Part shown: in pieces, positions 59,482 to 64,000 of the stretch
Numbering within the stretch: the stretch's first letter is position 1
Layout of the letters: each line of letters begins with the position of its first letter
NCBI RefSeq assembly: GCF_038069765.1
Contig: NZ_JBBPFS010000005.1
Span: 124,001 to 188,000, forward strand
Direction of reading: 5' to 3'
Length of the DNA stretch: 64,000 bases
Source: Arthrobacter_B sp038069765
Lineage (GTDB): Bacteria > Actinomycetota > Actinomycetes > Actinomycetales > Micrococcaceae
The notes under the pieces: generated by a model
Databases searched by the model: none
What the model saw: the letters and a program-made list of their open reading frames with translations, nothing else
What the model was told of the DNA's origin: nothing
Program-made: the position numbers and the translations under genes

Positions 59482-60810
59482 ATGACAAACGGTCCAGAGT
59501 CCGCAGACGCACCGCGGCGCAGCCGCCGAGCGGCTGACGTACCGGTGGACGCCCCTGCCGGGCCCCGCGAAAGGGAGTCCCAGCAGCGGGCCAGGGACCG
59601 CGAGGCCCTGCGTGCGTACAAGGCGCTGGCAGATAAGCAGGCTCGTTCCGACGATGCCGCAAATCCGCCAACCCGCCGGCAGTTGAGGCTTCAGCAGCAG
59701 CAGCAGCAACAACAGCAGCGTTCCGCTGCCGGCGCCCCGGGGGAGGCCAAGGCCGCTGCCCCGGCACTGCCGGACGCGAAGCCGGCAGTTCCCGCCGCGA
59801 AGGGTGCATCCGCTGCCAAGCCTGCGTCAGATGTGAAGCCTGCATCTGATGCTAAGGCGGCGTCAGATGTGAAGCCTGCGTCAGATGTGAAAGCTGGGCC
59901 GGATGTGAAGGCGGGTGCCGACGCAGGCGGGGCCGCCGTCGTTGATGCACCGCCCGCCGCCCTGTCGCCGGTGAGGGAAGGCGGCCGCCGGGACCGGCGC
60001 CGCCGCGCGGAGGAAACTCCCGCTGAGGGAATCCCGGCCGCGGCATCGGGCAGCAAGGCTGCCGATCCGAATGCCGACGTTGCCGGGATGAGCGTGGAAC
60101 AGGCCCTCGTGGCCCGTGAAGCGCTGCATGCACAGGCCCGCAACCAAGTGGCAGCCATGGAAGCGATGCAGGCGGAGGACCCCAACGCCGTCGACTTGGA
60201 GCTGCTGGCACAGCAGAAGGCGCTGGCGGAGCGGGCCGCAGTCCTGAACCGCCGCACGCAGAGCATGCAGCGGCTGTCCCAGGAAAACGAGCAGCGCAAG
60301 CCCTCGTCCAGCGATCCGTCCACGGCGCACAATCTGGCCATGGTGACGCCGCTTGAATTTGTTCGGGTACCGGGAGTGGACCGGCCCGTCATGCGCCGGC
60401 CGCCGACGTCGCACGTTCCCGTCGTGACCTCGAACACCCCGCAGCAAAACACTCCGAAACAGCAAAACACTCCGAAGCAAACGGGCCGCGAGGTCCCTCC
60501 GCCGCCGCAGGGCACTCCCCGCGCCGGTGACAAACGCTTCGAAGTGCGCCGGCCGTCGGCTTCCACCGACGTGCGGCATTCGCGCATCCTGGCCCGGGCA
60601 GACGCCCTGGTCAACGCGCCCCTGGATCCTGCCGAGGGCGCCAAGCCCGTCGGTGCACGAAGCGCTTTCGGGCTTGACCCGTTGGACGTAAAAACGGCCG
60701 GACTCGGCCGAACCCGGCGACTGCGTTTTGTATCGCTGGGAATTGGTGGTCTGGGCATTCTTGCCCTGATCATTTCAGTAGCAATGATCGTCGGCGGCTT
60801 TGGCAGCTGA
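59482..60810 (+). CDS. low-complexity protein with C-terminal membrane helix, unknown function
   Basis: A 442-residue protein without a recognised domain. The order is a basic N-terminus (PRRSRRAADVP), helical RERESQQRARDREALRAYK, a run of nine Gln (about 70-80), six imperfect hexapeptides K-(P/A)-A-S-D-(V/A) (113-148), an Arg-rich patch (GRRDRRRRAEE), a coiled-coil-like helix (about 200-265), a Pro/Thr/Gln linker and one C-terminal helix (about 415-438; FVSLGIGGLGILALIISV). The topology suggests a tail-anchored cytoplasmic protein. It sits between nadD and rsfS, a slot often filled by a lineage-specific hypothetical. Confidence 0.75.
   Translation: MTNGPESADAPRRSRRAADVPVDAPAGPRERESQQRARDREALRAYKALADKQARSDDAANPPTRRQLRLQQQQQQQQQRSAAGAPGEAKAAAPALPDAKPAVPAAKGASAAKPASDVKPASDAKAASDVKPASDVKAGPDVKAGADAGGAAVVDAPPAALSPVREGGRRDRRRRAEETPAEGIPAAASGSKAADPNADVAGMSVEQALVAREALHAQARNQVAAMEAMQAEDPNAVDLELLAQQKALAERAAVLNRRTQSMQRLSQENEQRKPSSSDPSTAHNLAMVTPLEFVRVPGVDRPVMRRPPTSHVPVVTSNTPQQNTPKQQNTPKQTGREVPPPPQGTPRAGDKRFEVRRPSASTDVRHSRILARADALVNAPLDPAEGAKPVGARSAFGLDPLDVKTAGLGRTRRLRFVSLGIGGLGILALIISVAMIVGGFGS
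59818..59925. repeat. 18-bp coding repeat, about six imperfect units
   Basis: The unit AAGCCTGCGTCAGATGTG recurs with changes, encoding KPASDV-type hexapeptides. It is AT-richer (TCAGATGTG, TCTGATGCT) than the surrounding gene, which suggests recent expansion. Confidence 0.85.
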
Positions 60811-60829
60811 TGTTAAACAAGGAGACACT

Positions 60830-61246
60830 TTGAGCGCCACCGAATCATCCATCGATATTGCACGGGTGGCCGCCCAGGCAGCCTCCGGCAAGCTGGCCAA
60901 CGATATCGTTGCCATCGATGTCAGCGAACGACTCGCTATCACTGACGTGTTCCTGATTGCGTCGGCCTCGAACGAACGCCAGGTCAACGCCATCGTCGAC
61001 GGCATCGAAGAGGAGCTGGCAAAGAAGGATCTCAAGCCGGTGCGCCGCGAAGGCCGCAGCGAAGGGCGCTGGGTCCTGCTCGACTACGCCAACGTCGTCG
61101 TGCATGTCCAGCACGAGGAAGACCGCGTCTTCTACGCGCTGGAGCGTCTTTGGAAGGACTGCCCGGCCGTCGACCTGCAGATTGAAAACGCAGCTGCCGC
61201 AGAGAATGCAGCGCCTGCAGCCCCGGCTGTTCCGGACGCCGAGTAG
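60830..61246 (+). CDS. rsfS: ribosome silencing factor RsfS
   Basis: Binds uL14 and blocks joining of ribosomal subunits in starvation. The DUF143/Iojap fold is visible: ANDIVAIDVSERLAITDVFL, ASNERQVNAIVDGIEE, EGRSEGRWVLLDYANVVVHV and FYALERLWKDCP. The TTG start (SATESSIDIA) is chosen because AAGGAGA lies about five bases upstream; an in-frame TTG ten codons earlier overlaps the previous gene. The last 20 residues are Ala/Pro-rich. It is followed after 12 nt by the phosphatase gene. Confidence 0.95.
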   Translation: MSATESSIDIARVAAQAASGKLANDIVAIDVSERLAITDVFLIASASNERQVNAIVDGIEEELAKKDLKPVRREGRSEGRWVLLDYANVVVHVQHEEDRVFYALERLWKDCPAVDLQIENAAAAENAAPAAPAVPDAE

Positions 61247-61258
61247 CATCTGCCGCCT

Positions 61259-61942
61259 GTGACTGCCTCCGCCTCCTGGGATCCCGCCCGCACGGGCAAG
61301 CGTGTCGTTTTTTGGCGTCACGGGCGCACCGAGTGGAACCGCACGGGAAGGTTCCAGGGCCAGCAGGACATCGCACTGGACCCTTCCGGGGTCCACCAGG
61401 CGGTGGAAGCAGCCGCCGTCCTGCGCCACCTGCATCCGGACGTCATTGTGTCCTCGGACCTCAGCCGCGCGCTGGCTACCGGCCAGGCGCTGGCGGAGGC
61501 CAGCGGGAAGCCGATTACCGCTGATGCGCGGCTTCGCGAGACATTTGCGGGTACGTGGGAAGGGCTGTACTTCGCCGACATTGCCGCCCGTTTCCCCAAG
61601 GAGCAGGCCGGCTGGGCCGCAGGCAACGGAGACGTCCGTGCCGGCGGCGGGGAAAGCCGCGTGGACGTCGGCCGCCGCGTGGCACAGGCGGTGACGGAAG
61701 CCGCCGATGCGCTGCCGCCGGGCGGAACCCTGGTGGCGGTCAGCCACGGCGGTGCCATCCGCGCCGGAATCTGTGCCCTGCTGGGCCTGCCCACCGAATC
61801 CTGGACCATAATCAGCGGTGTCTCGAATTCCCACTGGTCCGTCCTGGAAGAGCGGGATGCAGCGGCCGGCGGTGTCCGGTGGAATCTGGCCCAGCACAAT
61901 GTGGGGCTCGATGCCCTGCCCTCAGGCCCGCTGGAGGGCTAG
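61259..61942 (+). CDS. histidine phosphatase (GpgP-like, glucosyl-3-phosphoglycerate phosphatase)
   Basis: A phosphoglycerate-mutase-like hydrolase. The phospho-acceptor is the His of VVFWRHGRTEWN (about 17-28); a second His is in VAVSHGGAIR, and the Arg/Glu of SSDLSRALATGQ and LRETFAGTWEG complete the site. In mycobacteria the gene after rsfS (Rv2419c) is GpgP, which makes glucosylglycerate, and the same order is seen here; the substrate is inferred only from that. The start is GTG without a good ribosome site, 12 nt after rsfS, so coupling is likely. Length 227. Confidence 0.85.
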   Translation: MTASASWDPARTGKRVVFWRHGRTEWNRTGRFQGQQDIALDPSGVHQAVEAAAVLRHLHPDVIVSSDLSRALATGQALAEASGKPITADARLRETFAGTWEGLYFADIAARFPKEQAGWAAGNGDVRAGGGESRVDVGRRVAQAVTEAADALPPGGTLVAVSHGGAIRAGICALLGLPTESWTIISGVSNSHWSVLEERDAAAGGVRWNLAQHNVGLDALPSGPLEG

Positions 61943-61997
61943 CGCCGCGCGGAACCGGCCCTCCCTCGGACGGGAATTGCACCGGTGTAGTTCGATT

Positions 61998-62025
61998 TTG
62001 CACTCCGTTATTTCTGTACTAAAGT
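61998..62025 (+). promoter_or_regulatory. candidate promoter of the tRNA-Ala pair
   Basis: TTGCAC and TAAAGT, 16 nt apart, end 66 nt before the first tRNA-Ala. TAAAGTAGAG recurs upstream of rplU. Confidence 0.5.
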
Positions 62026-62091
62026 AGAGGAGTTGCTTCGGCCCGGGGGATACAAAAACCGCGGATTGAGGCATAGTGGAAACAGTTTATT

Positions 62092-62168
<77 letters not shown>

Positions 62169-62253
62169 TAAGCATCTGCGCAGGCAGGGTTTATGGTCAT
62201 CTTTAGCCGCGGAATTATCGGTGGATTTTGATGATGGAATAACAAACTGAATT

Positions 62254-62328
<75 letters not shown>

Positions 62329-62338
62329 CATCGGAAGA

Positions 62339-62383
62339 GGCTCGAATCCTTCCCGCGTAAGCGGCGGGGATTCGGGCCTTTTT
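62339..62383 (+). terminator. terminator of the tRNA-Ala pair
   Basis: An 11-pair stem GGCTCGAATCC/GGATTCGGGCC (one G-T pair) with an 18-nt loop, then TTTTT. Confidence 0.88.
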
Positions 62384-62406
62384 GCTGTCCCCGCTTTGGG
62401 CACGGC

Positions 62407-62526
62407 TCAGTCTTTGCGGATGTAGCGGATCACAACGGCAACGACGACGATCAGGACAACGACGGCGAACGGGCCGGCGTCGAATGACCAGGGGCCGACG
62501 CCGACAGTATTCTGTGCGCGGTTCAT
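62407..62526 (-). CDS. 39-residue single-helix membrane protein
   Basis: A very small gene. The peptide starts MNRAQNTVGVGPWSFDAG, followed by one hydrophobic helix (about 19-35; FAVVVLIVVVAVVIRYI) and a basic end RKD. AAAGGA seven bases before the ATG gives good support for translation, and the stop lies clear of neighbours. No family is recognised. The gap to nhaA (62527-62793) shows nothing but a 26-codon frame. Confidence 0.6.
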   Translation of the reverse strand: MNRAQNTVGVGPWSFDAGPFAVVVLIVVVAVVIRYIRKD

Positions 62527-62793
62527 CAGGATTCCTTTCCGGCGGCGAATTCCGGTGGCAGTTCTGGTTTCATGCCACAAGGGTTGCAGATCCGGCCGGT
62601 GGTGCCATCGTCCGGATGCCGGACCCTGTCCCGGCGTCGTCCGCCCTTGGTAGTACTGCTGCGTCCGGCCGCCCCTAGCCAACGGAGCGGAACCTGCACC
62701 AGAATGCAGGGATGGCCGAGCCAACCCGCCCCTTCATTCATCTCCGCATCCGCCCCGGCGCCCGCCTCTTTCCGCGCCGTTTCGTGCTCTGAT

Positions 62794-64000
62794 ATGCGCA
62801 AGGACATGGATAAGACATCGGCGGGGCTGCTGCTGGCCTTTACCGTGCTGGCGCTGCTCTGGGCCAACCTCCCCTTCGGGGCGAGCTACGCGGAGTTCTG
62901 GGACACGGTCGTGGACCTCCGCGTCGGGGGTATGGAGCTGGAAATGAGCTTCCACGACATCGTGAACGACGCGCTCATGGCGTTCTTCTTCTTTACCGTG
63001 GGACTGGAGGTCAAGCGGGAGTTCACCGTGGGCGAGCTGACGGACCGGTCCCGGGCCGTGGTGCCGGTGGCCGCGGCGGTGGCCGGCTTGCTGGTGCCGG
63101 CCGGGATCTTCCTGCTGCTGAACCCGTCCGGAGAAAATGCGGCCGTGTGGGGCGCCGTCATCTCCACGGACACGGCGTTCCTGGTGGGGGCGCTGGCTGT
63201 CGCCGGACCGAAGTTCCCCGGCAGGCTCCGGGTGTTCCTGCTGACCCTGGCCGTGGTGGATGACATTGGGGCGCTGGCGGCCATCGCGGTGTTCTACACT
63301 TCCGACCTGGAGCTGCTGCCCCTGCTCGCGGCCGTTGTGCTGCTGGCACTCGTGGCGCTCGTCCGGTTCCTGCCGACCGGGCGGGGACCGGCCTACGCGG
63401 TCCTCAGCCTGCTCACCTGGGGTGCGACCTACGCCTCCGGAGTCCACGCGACGCTGGCCGGAGTGGCGATCGCACTGATGATTCCGGTGTTCCCGCCGCG
63501 GCGGCTGCATGTGGAACACACCGAGGAACTGGCGCGGGCCTTCAGACAGTCACCCACCCCCGAGTACGCGGCGGCAACAGCCCGGAGCCTGAAGGAATCC
63601 ATCTCCATCAATGAACGGCTGCAGGGCACCTACGCTCCGTACGTGTCGCTGCTCATCCTGCCGGTTTTTGCCCTCGCCAACGCCGGCGTGCGGCTGGACG
63701 GCCCCACTCTCGCTGCCGCCTCGCAGTCCCGGCTGACCTGGGGAATCATCATTGCCCTGGTGATCGGAAAAACCATTGGCATCACCGCTGCCACCGCCCT
63801 GATGCAACGGACGGGCGCCGGCCGGCTGGCGCCCGGGCTGACCCTGGCGCGGGTGGGCGGGGGAGCGGCGCTGTGCGGCATCGGGTTCACCATTTCCCTG
63901 TTCATTGTGGGCCTGGCCGTGGATGACGAACTGCTTCAGGCGCAAGCCCGCGTGGGAGTCCTCGCTGCGTCGGTGCTGGCCTTCCTGCTGGGCTGGGCCT
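62794..64000 (+). CDS. nhaA: Na+/H+ antiporter NhaA (3' end outside window)
   Basis: Electrogenic antiporter exporting Na+ in exchange for 2 H+ in the membrane. The frame is open to the last base, giving at least 402 residues and about 12 helices, almost complete for NhaA. The key Asp of ISTDTAFLVGALA (about 126; E. coli D133) and the ion-binding pair VVDDIGAL (about 156-157; D163/D164) are present, as are PVFALANAGV and GKTIGI near the assembly helix. The start is uncertain: ATG at 62794, 62806 or 62704 are in frame, and none has a good ribosome site. Confidence 0.93.
   Translation, partial: MRKDMDKTSAGLLLAFTVLALLWANLPFGASYAEFWDTVVDLRVGGMELEMSFHDIVNDALMAFFFFTVGLEVKREFTVGELTDRSRAVVPVAAAVAGLLVPAGIFLLLNPSGENAAVWGAVISTDTAFLVGALAVAGPKFPGRLRVFLLTLAVVDDIGALAAIAVFYTSDLELLPLLAAVVLLALVALVRFLPTGRGPAYAVLSLLTWGATYASGVHATLAGVAIALMIPVFPPRRLHVEHTEELARAFRQSPTPEYAAATARSLKESISINERLQGTYAPYVSLLILPVFALANAGVRLDGPTLAAASQSRLTWGIIIALVIGKTIGITAATALMQRTGAGRLAPGLTLARVGGGAALCGIGFTISLFIVGLAVDDELLQAQARVGVLAASVLAFLLGWA

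Noticed and set aside
62712..62792. A 26-codon frame before nhaA
   Set aside because: No ribosome site, no hydrophobic segment, and in a different frame from nhaA. Too little to call a leader peptide.

Overview
The window is chromosomal DNA of a high-GC actinobacterium, most likely Micrococcaceae (Arthrobacter in the broad sense). This is inferred from the codon use, a polyprenol-phosphomannose mannosyltransferase, a mycothiol-type DsbA protein, a class F sortase, a DUF222 HNH nuclease, archaeal-type IleS and ValS, and the order tig-clpP1-clpP2-clpX ... ileS-folC-DUF4233-ndk ... rne-rplU-rpmA-obgE-proB-proA-nadD-rsfS-gpgP. No integrase, transposase, prophage gene or CRISPR array was seen.

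Layout. 0-8.4 kb: end of gap, peptide deformylase and an acyl-CoA dehydrogenase, tRNA-His, oligoribonuclease, a membrane hypothetical, two GT-C mannosyltransferase-type membrane enzymes meeting tail to tail, DUF3224 and an M50 metalloprotease. 8.4-11.6 kb: a leftward surface/stress cluster of DUF4397 protein, class F sortase, ECF sigma factor and zinc anti-sigma factor. 11.8-20.4 kb: tRNA-Arg, an ssb paralogue coupled to a secreted small protein, ettA, two acyl-CoA thioesterases, truncated haemoglobin, an MscS channel, an epimerase and OsmC. 20.4-27.5 kb: pepN, rpiB, nei, a DUF222 HNH nuclease, a repeat-rich gap, a Fur regulator and tRNA-Gly. 27.6-35.7 kb: tRNA-Pro, the protein-quality operon (tig, clpP1, clpP2, clpX), a mycothiol-type DsbA protein lacking one active-site Cys, and valS. 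35.7-37.8 kb is the most accessory-looking part: DUF488, then a DUF559 gene bracketed by two equal-length 86-nt palindromic elements and followed by 48-bp tandem repeats. 37.8-49 kb: an SDR, a translational T-box leader driving ileS-folC-DUF4233, ndk, mgtE, a PRISE-type reductase, a maltokinase-cap-like protein and VKOR. 49.4-62 kb: rne, a structured rplU leader, rplU-rpmA, obgE, proBA, a small membrane protein, nadD, a repeat-bearing membrane hypothetical, rsfS and gpgP. 62-64 kb: two tRNA-Ala genes, a 39-residue membrane protein and nhaA running off the window.

How the genes work together. Most of the window is core informational and maintenance functions: tRNA charging, trigger factor and Clp proteolysis, ribosome GTPase and silencing factors, RNA turnover (orn, rne), folate, proline and NAD synthesis. 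Translational coupling by ATGA, GTGA or TAATG overlaps is frequent. Strong GC-rich hairpins separate most convergent pairs. The most distinctive signals are regulatory RNAs (ileS T-box with a visible Shine-Dalgarno sequestrator, rplU leader, mgtE leader), substitutions at catalytic positions (acyl-CoA dehydrogenase, DsbA), and an unusual density of short tandem duplications at gene ends.
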